64,000 bases of DNA from Permianibacter aggregans (GCF_009756665.1 NZ_CP037953.1:2604001-2668000), one strand, 5' to 3'; counted from the stretch's first letter, positions 26,363 to 36,060 are shown. Program-made: numbers and translations. Notes: a model not told the origin generated them from the letters alone.

Positions 26363-27175
26363 ATGCCTGAATTACCCGAGGTAGAAACCACCCGTCGAGG
26401 GCTCGCCCCGCATGTCGTCGGCCAGCACATCATCCATTTACTGGTACGCGAACCACGGCTGCGCTGGCCGGTGCCGGCCGAGTTACCAGCACTGGTCTCA
26501 GGTCAACCGGTGCTATCGCTGGAGCGCCGGGCCAAGTACCTGTTATTCCAATTGCCAAATGGCTACCTGCTGTCACATCTTGGCATGTCCGGTTCCTGGC
26601 GGGTGCTAACCGAGCCGGCGCCACTGCGCACCCACGATCACCTCGTGATAACGATGAGCAGCGGTCGCGAACTGCGCTACCACGACCCGCGTCGCTTTGG
26701 TTGCCTGCTGTGGACGACCGAACCGGATGAACACACCTTGTTGCGTGTGCTCGGTCCGGAACCGCTCGCTGACGAATTTGATGGTAATTATCTATTCCAA
26801 CGCAGCCGCGGAAAATCAGCGCCGATCAAAACCTTTTTGATGGATAACCATGTCGTCGTCGGCGTCGGCAATATCTACGCCCAGGAAGCGCTGTTTCTCG
26901 CTGGCATCCGGCCTGGTATTGCGGCCGGTAGAGTAACCCGTGCGCGCTATCAGGCGCTGGCCGAGATCATTCGCAAAGTTCTGAGCGAAGCGATTCAACA
27001 GGGCGGTACCACGCTGCGCGACTTCGTCAACAGCGATGGCGAGCCCGGCTACTTTGCGCAACAATTGCGTGTCTATGGCCGTGAAGGCTTGCCCTGTCAT
27101 GTTTGCCAAACGCCAATCAAATCTTTGAAACACGCCAATCGCACAACGAGTTACTGCCCGCAATGTCAGCAATGA
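26363..27175 (+). CDS. mutM: Formamidopyrimidine-DNA glycosylase
   Basis: This 270-residue bifunctional glycosylase/AP lyase removes 8-oxoguanine and ring-opened purines. It starts PELPEVETTRRGL, where the processed Pro is the nucleophile and Glu3 is catalytic. Lys58 is in the RRAKYLLF loop, and a C-terminal zinc finger has CHVC and CPQC. Its stop overlaps the next gene as ATGA. Confidence 0.96.
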   Translation: MPELPEVETTRRGLAPHVVGQHIIHLLVREPRLRWPVPAELPALVSGQPVLSLERRAKYLLFQLPNGYLLSHLGMSGSWRVLTEPAPLRTHDHLVITMSSGRELRYHDPRRFGCLLWTTEPDEHTLLRVLGPEPLADEFDGNYLFQRSRGKSAPIKTFLMDNHVVVGVGNIYAQEALFLAGIRPGIAAGRVTRARYQALAEIIRKVLSEAIQQGGTTLRDFVNSDGEPGYFAQQLRVYGREGLPCHVCQTPIKSLKHANRTTSYCPQCQQ

Positions 27176-27756
27176 ATGAAACCCCGGCGCCACCGCCGTT
27201 CCTACCTTATTGGCGCAGCGTCTGGTTGAAGCCGCGCCAGACCATGGCAGCCATTTACGCCGCGCCACGTCATGCCTTGATGTGGTTGCCGGCCATTGTT
27301 GGCGGCATTGCGCTGATGATGGAAGCGGCCATTGTCGGTAAATTCTGGACCCAGTTGCCGTTTGGCCAGGTGTGGATGTCATCGCTGCTGCTCGGGCCAT
27401 TGGCCGGCATGTTGAACGTCGGCATTCTCGGTTTCTTCGTGCGCCAGTTCGGTAAATTGATGCAAGGCGAAGGCGATGCCACCCGCATTCGCCTGGCACT
27501 GAGCTGGGCAACGGTGCCGGTAGCGTTTGCGCTGATTCCGACCGCGATTGAATATTACTTGCGCGCCACCGAAGGCGAATCATTGTTGACCTCGGCGTTG
27601 CTTTGGCTGCGCACCGGTCTGGGCATATGGGGCGTATTGCTGATGTGCCTTTGTGTTGCCGAAGCGCAGCGTTTCTCATTCAAGCAGGGCGCGTTGAACG
27701 TGCTGTCGATTTTTGTCTTCTTCAACGTTTTGATGTTCCTGCTGGTTCCGCGATGA
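27172..27756 (+). CDS. YIP1-family membrane protein
   Basis: This 194-residue protein starts at ATG 27172, overlapping the mutM stop (ATGA). After a short cytoplasmic start (PYWRSVWLKPRQTMAAIYAAP) it has five hydrophobic segments, the arrangement of Yip1-domain proteins, whose bacterial role is unclear. The N-terminal W-LKPR-TM motif is characteristic. It overlaps the next gene in the same manner. Confidence 0.78.
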   Translation: MNETPAPPPFLPYWRSVWLKPRQTMAAIYAAPRHALMWLPAIVGGIALMMEAAIVGKFWTQLPFGQVWMSSLLLGPLAGMLNVGILGFFVRQFGKLMQGEGDATRIRLALSWATVPVAFALIPTAIEYYLRATEGESLLTSALLWLRTGLGIWGVLLMCLCVAEAQRFSFKQGALNVLSIFVFFNVLMFLLVPR

Positions 27757-28184
27757 ACACTCAGGAAAGCTTCTGGCAGTTCGCCTGCCGGTTCTACGAA
27801 AACCCGTTGCACCGCGAACAGCTGCTGTTCATGCAGAACAGCGGCGGCGTCGATGTTGGTTTTGTCTTGCTGGCGCTGTGGCATGGTCGTTTGCAGCGTC
27901 GACATTGGACGGCCCTGTTACAACAAACCGCGGCGTTACGTGGCGAGCTAGAGCAATTGCGCCGGCTGCGCATACAAAACAAAAATCGCTGGCCCAACGA
28001 AGATTATTATCAGGCCTTGAAAGCCGCTGAATTGGCATTGGAGAAAAATCTTTATCAGGAACTGGAGCAATTGGTTGGCCAATTTGACGACCTTTCGGTC
28101 AACATCGATATCAAATCCAGCTTAAGTGCCTTGCTTGATTGTTATCACTTGCCGGCCGGGTTTGTCGCGCCGAGTTTGGCGTAG
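27753..28184 (+). CDS. TIGR02444-family (DUF2390) protein
   Basis: This 143-residue helical protein starts at ATG 27753, overlapping the preceding stop. Its opening SFWQFACRFYENP and internal VDVGFVLLALWHGR match the small proteobacterial TIGR02444/DUF2390 family of unknown function. It ends the mutM-YIP1-TIGR02444 group. Confidence 0.82.
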   Translation: MNTQESFWQFACRFYENPLHREQLLFMQNSGGVDVGFVLLALWHGRLQRRHWTALLQQTAALRGELEQLRRLRIQNKNRWPNEDYYQALKAAELALEKNLYQELEQLVGQFDDLSVNIDIKSSLSALLDCYHLPAGFVAPSLA

Positions 28185-28198
28185 CTTTTTTGAGAAAT

Positions 28199-28230
28199 GT
28201 CCGGTTAAATCCTGAGGAATCCGGACCTAC
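28199..28230 (+). repeat. REP-like palindrome, copy 3
   Basis: TGTCCGG at the left and CCGGACCTAC at the right match the ends of the units at 19585 and 21051, with a longer middle. Its last bases contain the stop codon of the response regulator on the minus strand. Confidence 0.55.
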
Positions 28231-28829
28231 AACCAACCTTTTTCGCGCGCCAAACGCGCTGCATCGACGCGATTTTTCGCGCCCAGTTTCGCCATCGCTT
28301 CCGATAGATAATTGCGCACGGTGCCTTCCGACAAATGAATCTTGTCGGCGATTTCGGCGGTGCTGAAACCTTCGGCGGCTTGCCGCAATACCGCGCGTTC
28401 GCGTTCGGTCAACGGATCGCTTTCCTCCCAGGCCGCTGCCGCCAATTCCGGATCGATGAGGCGGCCACCGCGATGAATACTGCGGATGGCTTCGGCCAGC
28501 TGTTGTGCTGGCGCATCTTTCAATAAATAACCACGAACACCGGCATCAAGTGCGCGCCGCAAAAAGCCGCTACGGGCAAAAGTCGTGACGATAATCGTGC
28601 GGATATCACTGTGCTGTTGTTGAATGGCTTTCGCCAGATCAAGACCGCTTTCGCCGCTGAGTTCAATGTCGGTCAGCACGATATCGCAGGCGTGGTTTGC
28701 CAGCCATTGCTCGGCTTCGGTGGCGTTGCCGACATCACCGGCGATTTCAATATCCGCCTCCAAGGACAGTAGCGCTTTTAACGCGCCACGCACCATCGCC
28801 TGATCCTCGACCAGCAGCACCTTGATCAT
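28227..28829 (-). CDS. NarL/DesR-type response regulator
   Basis: This 200-residue regulator has a receiver domain (about 1-120) with acidic residues E8, D9 and phosphoacceptor Asp54, followed by a LuxR-type helix-turn-helix (LTERERAVLRQAAEGFSTAEIADKIHLSEGTVRNYLS). The arrangement fits the DesR subgroup. Its start overlaps the kinase stop, so they form an operon. In Bacillus the related pair controls a membrane desaturase; target here unknown. Confidence 0.9.
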   Translation of the reverse strand: MIKVLLVEDQAMVRGALKALLSLEADIEIAGDVGNATEAEQWLANHACDIVLTDIELSGESGLDLAKAIQQQHSDIRTIIVTTFARSGFLRRALDAGVRGYLLKDAPAQQLAEAIRSIHRGGRLIDPELAAAAWEESDPLTERERAVLRQAAEGFSTAEIADKIHLSEGTVRNYLSEAMAKLGAKNRVDAARLAREKGWL

Positions 28830-29902
28830 GCGTTTGCCTCTTTCGGCAGGCGGGCGACAACGGTATGGCCGCGGCCGCTGATGAATTCGAACACGCCGTT
28901 CAACAATGCTACCCGCTCGCGCATGCCACGCAGACCATTGCCTTCTTCGCGCACCGGTTTGTCGCCATCGTCTTCAATGCGCAACTGCACTTCGTTAGCG
29001 TGCTCCTGCAATTGAATGTTCAGTTCGCGGGCGCCGGCATGACGCAGCACATTGGTTGCTGCTTCGCGCAAAATAAAACAGAGCACGTTCTCGACCGGCG
29101 GCGGTAACGGCGCGTTACTCCACTGCACATTGACGCGTATGCCGGCAACATCCATCGCCTGTTGAATGCGTTTCAACTCCTGTTGCAAGTTACCGACTCT
29201 AAACCCCCGCACGGCTTCGCGCACTTCTTGTAACACGGTGCGAGCGGCTTGTTCGATATCCTTGATTTCGCTACGGGCGCGTTCGCTGTCCTGACCAATC
29301 AATTTACCGGCCAACTCGGCTTTAAGCGTGATCAGTGACAGGGTATGGCCAAGCAAGTCATGCAGGTCGCGGGCGATGCGCTCACGCTCGGCAACGGTGG
29401 CCAAATATTCGATTTCTTCCTGCTGCTTTAGCTGGGCATCGCGATGGCGTTCGCGCATGCCTTCCATAACATTGATTAGACCAATGAACAGCGAAATCGC
29501 CATGCCTGGCAGCCAGACATACAGTGGCGGTTCAACCAGCAAGGTCCAGACACCGACTGCACTCACAATAGCCAGCACATGTGCAATACCATGCCGTAAA
29601 ACCGGATAGCCACGAGCCAGCGCTGCCGCGTAGATAAAAAACGTGCAGGCTCCTGGATTGTATTCCGCGACCGCCAGGCCAAAACCAAACATCAGCGTCG
29701 CCGGCAGCCAGAGTCGCGGCCAGGGTTGCCGGTAACCCCAGATGAATAGCGGCACGAAGGCCAGAATGACCACGACATCAAGCAGCAGATAGCTCCAGGA
29801 AAATGGCCGGAACGCATGATGAAACAGCAAGAACAACAGATAAAACAGGTAGTAGAGCGATTCCCGCTCAACGAGCGGTTTGTGCTTGAACCGAGTTTTC
29901 AC
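28826..29902 (-). CDS. DesK-like sensor histidine kinase
   Basis: This 358-residue kinase has five or six membrane segments in residues 20-145, then a HisKA_3 dimerisation domain with the phosphorylated His181 in RIARDLHDLLGH. The HATPase domain follows (NVLRHAGA, LRIEDDGD, NGLRGMRERVALLNG). This matches the DesK family, which senses membrane properties or cell-envelope cues through its multi-pass domain. It overlaps the response regulator gene by four bases. Confidence 0.9.
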   Translation of the reverse strand: MKTRFKHKPLVERESLYYLFYLLFLLFHHAFRPFSWSYLLLDVVVILAFVPLFIWGYRQPWPRLWLPATLMFGFGLAVAEYNPGACTFFIYAAALARGYPVLRHGIAHVLAIVSAVGVWTLLVEPPLYVWLPGMAISLFIGLINVMEGMRERHRDAQLKQQEEIEYLATVAERERIARDLHDLLGHTLSLITLKAELAGKLIGQDSERARSEIKDIEQAARTVLQEVREAVRGFRVGNLQQELKRIQQAMDVAGIRVNVQWSNAPLPPPVENVLCFILREAATNVLRHAGARELNIQLQEHANEVQLRIEDDGDKPVREEGNGLRGMRERVALLNGVFEFISGRGHTVVARLPKEANA

Positions 29903-30047
29903 GATTGGTCGTTCCTGCGATGACTGCCGCCGCCACCGATCATAGCGGCGTTTTGGGCAACAGGTTTTGGCTTTTTACCGGCGCTGCAGGTAGCATGTCG
30001 TCCCACTTGTGCCCATTGCCGATGGCACAACCCATAAGGAGACAAAC

Positions 30048-30836
30048 GTGAGTCGAATGATTATTGCCGGGGTTGGCCTGGCCGTGGTGATCGCCGGTGC
30101 CGGCTACTACGCAGTAAAAAATGGCGGCATGGCCGCCTCGGGGGAAGTCAGCATGCCAAGCAAAGTCGAATTCAAAACTGATGCCGAGCGCGCCCTGTAT
30201 GGCTTTGCGTCGCGTCAGGGCATGCAAGTGAAAAGCAGCCTGAAGCAGCTGACTGACCTCGGCGTTGAGGTCAATGAAGAGCTGTTGATCAAAGGTTTCC
30301 ATGATGGCCTGAAAGACCAAGTGGCACTGACCGAAGAAGAGCAAATGGCCGCGATGCAGGCATTCAGTGCCGATTTGGAAACGCGCGCCGAAGCCAAGAA
30401 GAATGAAATGGCCGCCGCCAGCAAAGGCAAGAACGAAGCTTTCTTCGCCGAGTTCGATGCCCGGGAAGGTGTCAAGAAGACCGACAGCGGCCTGCGCTAT
30501 ATTGTGCAGCAGGAAGGCGACGGCAAAACCTATCCGAAGCCGGATGATCGCGTTGTGGTTCACTACCGCGGCACGCTGATCGACGGCACCCAGTTCGACA
30601 GCTCCTACGATCGCGGTCAGCCAGCAACCTTTGGCGTTGGTCAGGTGATCAAAGGCTGGACTGAAGCGCTGCAGCTGATGAGCAAAGGTGCCAAGTACAA
30701 GCTGGCGATTCCTTCCGACCTCGCCTATGGCGAAGGTGGTGCTGGTGACACGATTCCGCCGGGCGCTGCGCTGATTTTCGAAGTCGAATTGCTGGATGTG
30801 CAACAACATAGCGAAGGTGACGGCCACGCCCACTAA
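30048..30836 (+). CDS. FKBP-type peptidyl-prolyl isomerase (FkpA/Mip-like)
   Basis: This 262-residue protein starts at a GTG (30048), seven bases after AAGGAG. It has an N-terminal hydrophobic anchor or signal (MIIAGVGLAVVIAGAGYYA), an FKBP_N dimerisation domain (about 45-150) and a C-terminal FKBP domain (YRGTLIDGTQFDSSYDRGQPATFGVGQVIKGW, then DLAYGEGGAGDTIPPGAALIFEVELL). It is a periplasmic folding catalyst and chaperone. A His-rich tail ends the protein. Confidence 0.92.
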   Translation: MSRMIIAGVGLAVVIAGAGYYAVKNGGMAASGEVSMPSKVEFKTDAERALYGFASRQGMQVKSSLKQLTDLGVEVNEELLIKGFHDGLKDQVALTEEEQMAAMQAFSADLETRAEAKKNEMAAASKGKNEAFFAEFDAREGVKKTDSGLRYIVQQEGDGKTYPKPDDRVVVHYRGTLIDGTQFDSSYDRGQPATFGVGQVIKGWTEALQLMSKGAKYKLAIPSDLAYGEGGAGDTIPPGAALIFEVELLDVQQHSEGDGHAH

Positions 30837-30854
30837 GCTTCCGGGAGGTAAACG

Positions 30855-31205
30855 ATGACGCCGAAAGACTTGCAGCGTTTTGACGCATTCTGGCCGTATT
30901 ATCTGGCTGAACATCGTTTACCCGCCTGTCGCGCGGTGCATTATTTCGGTACCGCGCTGGCCACTGGCTCGCTGATCGCCATCATTGCGCTACAGGCTTG
31001 GGCTTGGATTTGGTTGGTGTTGATTGTCGGCTATGGTCCGGCCTGGTTTGGTCACTTCGTCATCGAGAAAAACCGGCCAGCGACGTTTACCTATCCCGGC
31101 TGGTCTCTGCTGGCCGATTACAAGATGTTCTGGATGTTTATCACCGGTCGCATCGACCAGGAGCTTGATAAACATAAAGACGTGGTATTCCGACAGACGC
31201 ATTGA
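30855..31205 (+). CDS. DUF962/Mpo1-like small membrane protein
   Basis: This 116-residue protein starts after GGGAGGTAAACG. It has the DUF962 opening FWPYYLAEHRLPACRAVHYFGT and the motif PAWFGHFVIEKNRPATF, with four hydrophobic stretches. The yeast relative Mpo1 is an iron-dependent dioxygenase in 2-hydroxy fatty acid oxidation; the bacterial role is unknown. It follows the FKBP gene by 18 bp. Confidence 0.85.
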   Translation: MTPKDLQRFDAFWPYYLAEHRLPACRAVHYFGTALATGSLIAIIALQAWAWIWLVLIVGYGPAWFGHFVIEKNRPATFTYPGWSLLADYKMFWMFITGRIDQELDKHKDVVFRQTH

Positions 31206-31223
31206 GCACATACTGAGTGAAAT

Positions 31224-31251
31224 AAAAAAGCGGCTAATCAGCCGCTTTTTT
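31224..31251. terminator. Bidirectional rho-independent terminator
   Basis: AAAAAAGCGGCT-AATC-AGCCGCTTTTTT is a symmetrical stem with A/T runs on both sides, placed between the convergent DUF962 and rsd genes. Confidence 0.9.
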
Positions 31252-31268
31252 ATTACCCGCCACTCGAC

Positions 31269-31742
31269 TCAGGCCGCTTCGCCCTGGTCGGCAAACAAGG
31301 CCGAAATCAATCGATCTTCCAGTTCAAACCGCTCGGTCAGATCGGCGCCGAGTTTGGCCAAATCCCGATCGAAATGGGCCATCATGAATTCATCTGTGGC
31401 ATCCGCGTAGCGGTCAGTAAAGGCCAGCACCGTGTCAGTGCTTTCGGAAAAGCGCGGGAACAACTGCTTGGCCAGCGCCATCGCCTCGGAGCCGGCATGC
31501 TCGGCTTTTTCCAGCAGCTCCTCGTATATCTCGAAATGACCGGCGGAAACGTAATCCACCAGACTGTCGAAGAAATGGCTGATATCGGCTCTGGCCGGCA
31601 GGGCACCGGGGTTCTCCCGGGTTTTGGTCAGTGCCAGAAAGCGCACCAGCAGGTCCTTGCGGCTGTCGAGCCAGCGGTCAATCGCCTCCAGACGGCCACC
31701 AAAACGATCGCGTGTGTCTTCTAGGTTCTTGAGCATCGGCAT
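31269..31742 (-). CDS. rsd: Rsd/AlgQ-family anti-sigma-70 regulator
   Basis: This 157-residue helical protein matches the Rsd/AlgQ family: IDRWLDSRKDLLVRFLAL, FFDSLVDYVSAGHFEIYEELL and a C-terminal LTERFELEDRLISALF. E. coli Rsd binds the housekeeping sigma factor and helps switch transcription toward stress sigma factors. It is divergent from the PAS kinase gene. Confidence 0.88.
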   Translation of the reverse strand: MPMLKNLEDTRDRFGGRLEAIDRWLDSRKDLLVRFLALTKTRENPGALPARADISHFFDSLVDYVSAGHFEIYEELLEKAEHAGSEAMALAKQLFPRFSESTDTVLAFTDRYADATDEFMMAHFDRDLAKLGADLTERFELEDRLISALFADQGEAA

Positions 31743-31864
31743 GGCGGGATTCCATTGGCGTGGTGACCGGTCGATTGTTGCATAGCGAAGCCCGGATCGG
31801 AAGCCGTTGGCCGAACCGGCTTTCTCGGTTAGGCTTGTTGGATCCGAATTGCCGAAAGCCGACG

Positions 31865-33772
31865 ATGGCGAATAAAAGCAAACCGCTTTCCCAACCCTGG
31901 CGCACGCTGACGATCCTGCTGGTCGTCATCGGTGTGTTGGCCCTGCTTGACGAGGTGTTGATCGCGCTGGACGTGATCAGCCATCCACGCGATCTCTTCG
32001 GCGGTTGGTACCAGTGGAGCGCGTTTGGCACGGTTATTTTCGTCAGCATGCTGGTCGGCTACGCCATCTACCGGGCGCGCAGCAGCAAAAAAATGCTGGA
32101 AAACCTTGAGCGCAATTTCCTGGCGTTTATGGAAGGCGCCGCCGACATGCTGCTGATCAGCGCGATGGATGGTCGCATTATCGACGCCAACCGGCGCGCC
32201 TGTGAGTTACTCGGCTACAGCCGCGAGGAGTTGCTCAGTCACACCCTCTGGGACATCGATATCGAGTGCTATCTGCGCCAACATCCGCACACTCGTTTCT
32301 ACCTCGAACGTGGCCGCACGATCAGCTATGAAAGCTGGTATCGAACCCGTTCCGGACATCGTTTCCCGATTGAGAGCCGGGTGCGCAAAGCTTATTGGCA
32401 TGATCAGCCGTGTTTGATCGAAATTGTTCGCGATATTTCTGTGCGCCGTCAGGCTGAAGATGCCTTGCAGGAATCAAAAGCGGCGGTGGAGCGGGCGCGC
32501 AACCTGCTCGAAACACGGATGCTGGAGCGCACAGAGGAGCTGCAAAAACGCGTACACGAACGCAACTTAGCCGAGCGACATGCGCGGGAAATGTCTAGTT
32601 TGTTATCCGACATCATCAATTACATGCCGTCGATCATCATCACCATCGATCCGCAGCGCCGCGTTACCCACTGGAATCAGCAAGCGGTCGAACTGACCGG
32701 CATCAGCGCGCTGCAAGCCGAGGGCAAATCGCTGAAAAGTCTGTTGCCGTATTTCGATCACCATATCGACAGCATGACCGAAGCGACCAAGTTCGGGCAG
32801 GAGCGTTTTGCCACGCGTATTCAAGCAAAAATTCACGATCGTCCGTATTTGTTTGATGTCGTGATCTACCCGTTGAAAGTCAAAGGCCGCGGTGTCGTAA
32901 TCCGGGTTGATGACATCACCGAAAAAGTGCGTATGGAACAACTGCTGATGCAGTCGGAAAAAATGCTGTCGCTCGGTGGTTTGGCGGCCGGTATGGCCCA
33001 CGAAATCAATAATCCACTTGGCGCCATTATTCAAAGCACGCAAAACATTGAAAGGCGCTTGAGTGAGAAGTGGCCGCGCAATCACGATATCGCCCGCCAG
33101 CACGAACTCGATTTGGCCGTGATGCGTCGCTATCTCGAACAACAACGCATTCCGGAATTTCTTGCTGGCATTCGCGATGCTGGTGAGCGGGCGGCAGCGA
33201 TTGTCACCGATATGCTGTCATTCGCCCGGCCCGGTTCCGGCGACTTGGTCAATGTCGATATCCCTCAGGCAATGGATTCAGCGATTCGCTTGGCCGCGAC
33301 CGATTACAACCAGAAACGCCATTTCGATTTTCGCCAGATCCGCATTGAGCGTGACTACGCCGTCGATTTGTCGCCGGTGCGCGCCCAGCGCAATCAATTG
33401 GAGCAAGTGTTTTTGAACCTGCTGACCAATGCCGCGCAGGCCATGTCGGAAGTGAACCAGGCCGACCCGTGGATACGCATCCGTATTTTCCGCCGCGATC
33501 ATTTGATGGTCACCGAAGTGGTTGATAATGGTCCTGGCATGGAAGAGCAAGTACGCAAGCGGGTATTCGAACCGTTTTTCACGACCAAGGAGGAAGGCAA
33601 AGGCACCGGACTCGGTTTGTCGGTGTCGTACTTCATCATCACCGATCAACTGAAAGGCAGTTTCGAGGTGGAATCGGAGCCGGGCAAAGGCACGCTATTT
33701 CGCATCAACCTGCCTGCCATCACCTTGCCGCATGAAACGCCGAAACCGCCTCAGATCGAATTGCCGTTGTAA
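31865..33772 (+). CDS. PAS-domain sensor histidine kinase
   Basis: This is a 635-residue membrane kinase. Two transmembrane helices (about 13-35 and 50-69) enclose a short periplasmic loop. A PAS domain follows (about 80-205), then a coiled coil (205-255), a second PAS domain (about 260-370), and HisKA with His379 in GMAHEINNPLGA. The ATPase has NLLTNAAQAM, DNGPGM and GKGTGLGL. The short HxxN-type motif puts it with the NtrB-like/HPK4 group. No partner response regulator is beside it. Start ATG 31865 is favoured over an upstream frame with no hydrophobic segment. Confidence 0.87.
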   Translation: MANKSKPLSQPWRTLTILLVVIGVLALLDEVLIALDVISHPRDLFGGWYQWSAFGTVIFVSMLVGYAIYRARSSKKMLENLERNFLAFMEGAADMLLISAMDGRIIDANRRACELLGYSREELLSHTLWDIDIECYLRQHPHTRFYLERGRTISYESWYRTRSGHRFPIESRVRKAYWHDQPCLIEIVRDISVRRQAEDALQESKAAVERARNLLETRMLERTEELQKRVHERNLAERHAREMSSLLSDIINYMPSIIITIDPQRRVTHWNQQAVELTGISALQAEGKSLKSLLPYFDHHIDSMTEATKFGQERFATRIQAKIHDRPYLFDVVIYPLKVKGRGVVIRVDDITEKVRMEQLLMQSEKMLSLGGLAAGMAHEINNPLGAIIQSTQNIERRLSEKWPRNHDIARQHELDLAVMRRYLEQQRIPEFLAGIRDAGERAAAIVTDMLSFARPGSGDLVNVDIPQAMDSAIRLAATDYNQKRHFDFRQIRIERDYAVDLSPVRAQRNQLEQVFLNLLTNAAQAMSEVNQADPWIRIRIFRRDHLMVTEVVDNGPGMEEQVRKRVFEPFFTTKEEGKGTGLGLSVSYFIITDQLKGSFEVESEPGKGTLFRINLPAITLPHETPKPPQIELPL

Positions 33773-33897
33773 TGAATGTTGTATCGCTTCGGTGTGTTGT
33801 TTTGCTGACAGGCAAACATTGGCTTTGAGGTAAAAGCGCAAGGCGACATGTTCAGGAGTACTGCCATGAACATGTCGACAGGCAGGGGATAAATGCG

Positions 33898-34770
33898 CTA
33901 CTTTTTCTTGTATCGTGACGAGATTGCTTCCAGCTTTCCGTCCGATTTCATGGCAGCAATGGTTTCATTGAATCGTTGCACCAAGTCCGGTTGCACGGAT
34001 TGCTTGCTGAACATGATGGCGACATCGCCCTTATGATAATTGAACGGCAGCCTCTCGATACGATCACCAAGATTTTTGCGTTGAATCATCGCTTCGGCAA
34101 CGTAGGCATCTTCCATCAGGCCATCGATTTTTCCGTCCAGCAGATTGGCGGCGTGACTTTCGGAGAATGACGCGGAAATGAAATGCGGAGCCAGTTCCGG
34201 TTCGCCGAGTAAATCCTCAATTACCCCGCCGTAAACGTAGCCGTCGATCAAACCAATGCGCATATTTTTGTCGCGCACCATTTCGCGTATGGACTTCGCC
34301 GCCCACTTATTGGCTTCGCCGGCGCGCACGTAAAGCGAAAACGCTTCTTCGCGATAAGGGTCGGAGAAGTAGGCGTATTCCTCACGGTCTTCGGTGCGGG
34401 TGGCCGAGGCAATCAGATCCAGTTTGCCGGACTTGATGCCATCGAGCAGTTCACGCCATTCGCCTTGCTGGTAGGTGATTTTGCACCCGACGCGTTCGGC
34501 AATTGCGGTGACGACATCGACATCAAGGCCGCGCACATCGCCGTTCAAATCACGGAATTGATACGGCTCATAAGATTCCCAGCCGAGTGTCAGTTGGCAA
34601 TCGCCGGTCGCCGCTTGCGCTTCGCTTTTTGCCGTTTCGGCACTGGCAGTTTCCGCCGCCGTGGCAGCGGCTTGCTCTGCTGTTTCTGCACTCTCGGTTT
34701 TGGCGGGTTCGCCGCCGCCACAGGCGCTCAAGAAAAGCAGAATCAGCGTTAACCCAATCGAATGTCGCAT
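33898..34770 (-). CDS. Amino-acid-type solute-binding lipoprotein (SBP_bac_3)
   Basis: This 290-residue protein has a lipoprotein signal ending LFLSACGGGE. An unusual Ala/Glu/Thr-rich linker follows (about residues 20-55), then a type II periplasmic binding domain (YEPYQFRDLNGDVRGLDVDVV, LIASATRTEDREEYAYFSDPY). The family binds amino acids or acts as a sensor. No permease or ATPase is nearby, so it may be an orphan receptor, perhaps for the kinase just upstream; that is inference. Confidence 0.85.
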   Translation of the reverse strand: MRHSIGLTLILLFLSACGGGEPAKTESAETAEQAAATAAETASAETAKSEAQAATGDCQLTLGWESYEPYQFRDLNGDVRGLDVDVVTAIAERVGCKITYQQGEWRELLDGIKSGKLDLIASATRTEDREEYAYFSDPYREEAFSLYVRAGEANKWAAKSIREMVRDKNMRIGLIDGYVYGGVIEDLLGEPELAPHFISASFSESHAANLLDGKIDGLMEDAYVAEAMIQRKNLGDRIERLPFNYHKGDVAIMFSKQSVQPDLVQRFNETIAAMKSDGKLEAISSRYKKK

Positions 34771-34925
34771 TCGCCACCCCCATTAAATTGACTTATCCGG
34801 GACTCGTGATGCGGCGCTGACAGGCCGCACCGCGTTCGGCTTTTGATCGTGAAAATTCACATGATGCTAAGCCTAATGCTAGTCCAAGTTGGACAAATCA
34901 ACCAATCCAAGGGACGACGCTTTTG

Positions 34926-35885
34926 CTATTTTGGCGCCCGCTCTTTAAGCGTTTTTTGCAGTTGTTCGTCTTTCTTGTCTTTCGCGGCCAGTTCGAAGTA
35001 AGTATCCGCTTCTCGGCGATTGCCCATTTTATCTAGCAACTGTCCTAAACGCAGTGCTGCCCAGGCTTTGCTTGGTGAGCGCGTCTCATCGACTTCCATC
35101 GCCAAATAGCGTTGCAAGGCTTCGCTGCCGGCTGGATACCATTCTGGATTTTCCGACATCAGCGCGGTGCGACCGGTCTGGTAAACGACATCGGCATCGT
35201 TGTCATCGCTTTGCTGCAGCTCATTCAGTAGTTTCCAGGCGCCAGGCCAATCCTGCTGACGTTGCATCACCAACGCCTTGCGGAACTGCAAACGACGCGG
35301 TTCGCTGCTGGCCGCAATCGCTTGATCAAGCACCTCCACAGCCTTGCTCCAGTCTTGCTGATGCTCGTAAACCGAAGCCATCGCCGAAGCGCCGCGCACA
35401 CCATCGCGCTTGCCGATTTCCTTCGCTTGTTCCATGGCTTTTTCTTCACTGCCGCCGGCAATGGCGGGCGCACCGAGGTAGAACTTCATCAGGGATTGGC
35501 GGGCGTCCAGATCATCGGGCGCCAGCTCGACGGCTTTCTTGAAACTGCTGAGACAATCGGAGGCAAGGCCCGGTTGTCGGAAAAACGATACTTGCTGCGC
35601 CAAGGTACAAGCGGCTTGTCCAAATGCGCTGTGATAGCGTGGCTCGTTGTCGTTCAAATCTACCGCTTCTTCCAGTTCATCGACGGCCGTTTCGTAATCT
35701 TGTTCGCGAGCGGCGACTCGACCAAGCCAGTAATGTCCTTCGGCTTTGCTGGCTCTTTCCGTCAATAGCTTTTTCGCCGCCGTTTTTACTGCTGTGTAAT
35801 TTTGCGCGTCAAAATCGCTCTGGATATCGGCCTGGCTGGTACTGGCCAACGCCAAGGCCAACACGCTGAAAAGAGGAAGTTTCAT
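34926..35885 (-). CDS. TPR-repeat periplasmic protein
   Basis: This 319-residue protein has a signal peptide (MKLPLFSVLALALASTSQA) and tandem TPR-like repeats throughout (GHYWLGRVAAREQDYETAVDELEEAV, and others). The repeat region suggests a protein-binding scaffold. It stands alone; no specific function can be read. Confidence 0.75.
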   Translation of the reverse strand: MKLPLFSVLALALASTSQADIQSDFDAQNYTAVKTAAKKLLTERASKAEGHYWLGRVAAREQDYETAVDELEEAVDLNDNEPRYHSAFGQAACTLAQQVSFFRQPGLASDCLSSFKKAVELAPDDLDARQSLMKFYLGAPAIAGGSEEKAMEQAKEIGKRDGVRGASAMASVYEHQQDWSKAVEVLDQAIAASSEPRRLQFRKALVMQRQQDWPGAWKLLNELQQSDDNDADVVYQTGRTALMSENPEWYPAGSEALQRYLAMEVDETRSPSKAWAALRLGQLLDKMGNRREADTYFELAAKDKKDEQLQKTLKERAPK

Positions 35886-36060
35886 TGCTTTGCTCCTGCA
35901 GTAATGAGTTGTGATTGGATGCTGGCTAGATTAGGTGACAGGGCACGCGCCAAACAGTGCCATTGGTCATCCGCCGTTACCCACGTTGCGCCTACTAGGC
36001 TGAGCGGATGCTGAACCTATTGGTCTTGGACGTTGCAGGAGATGGTTTGGTAGGCAACAA

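Noticed and set aside
29940-30914. 324-residue open frame on the minus strand over the FKBP gene
   Set aside because: It is the antisense shadow of a clearly recognisable FKBP isomerase; no family match and no ribosome-binding site.
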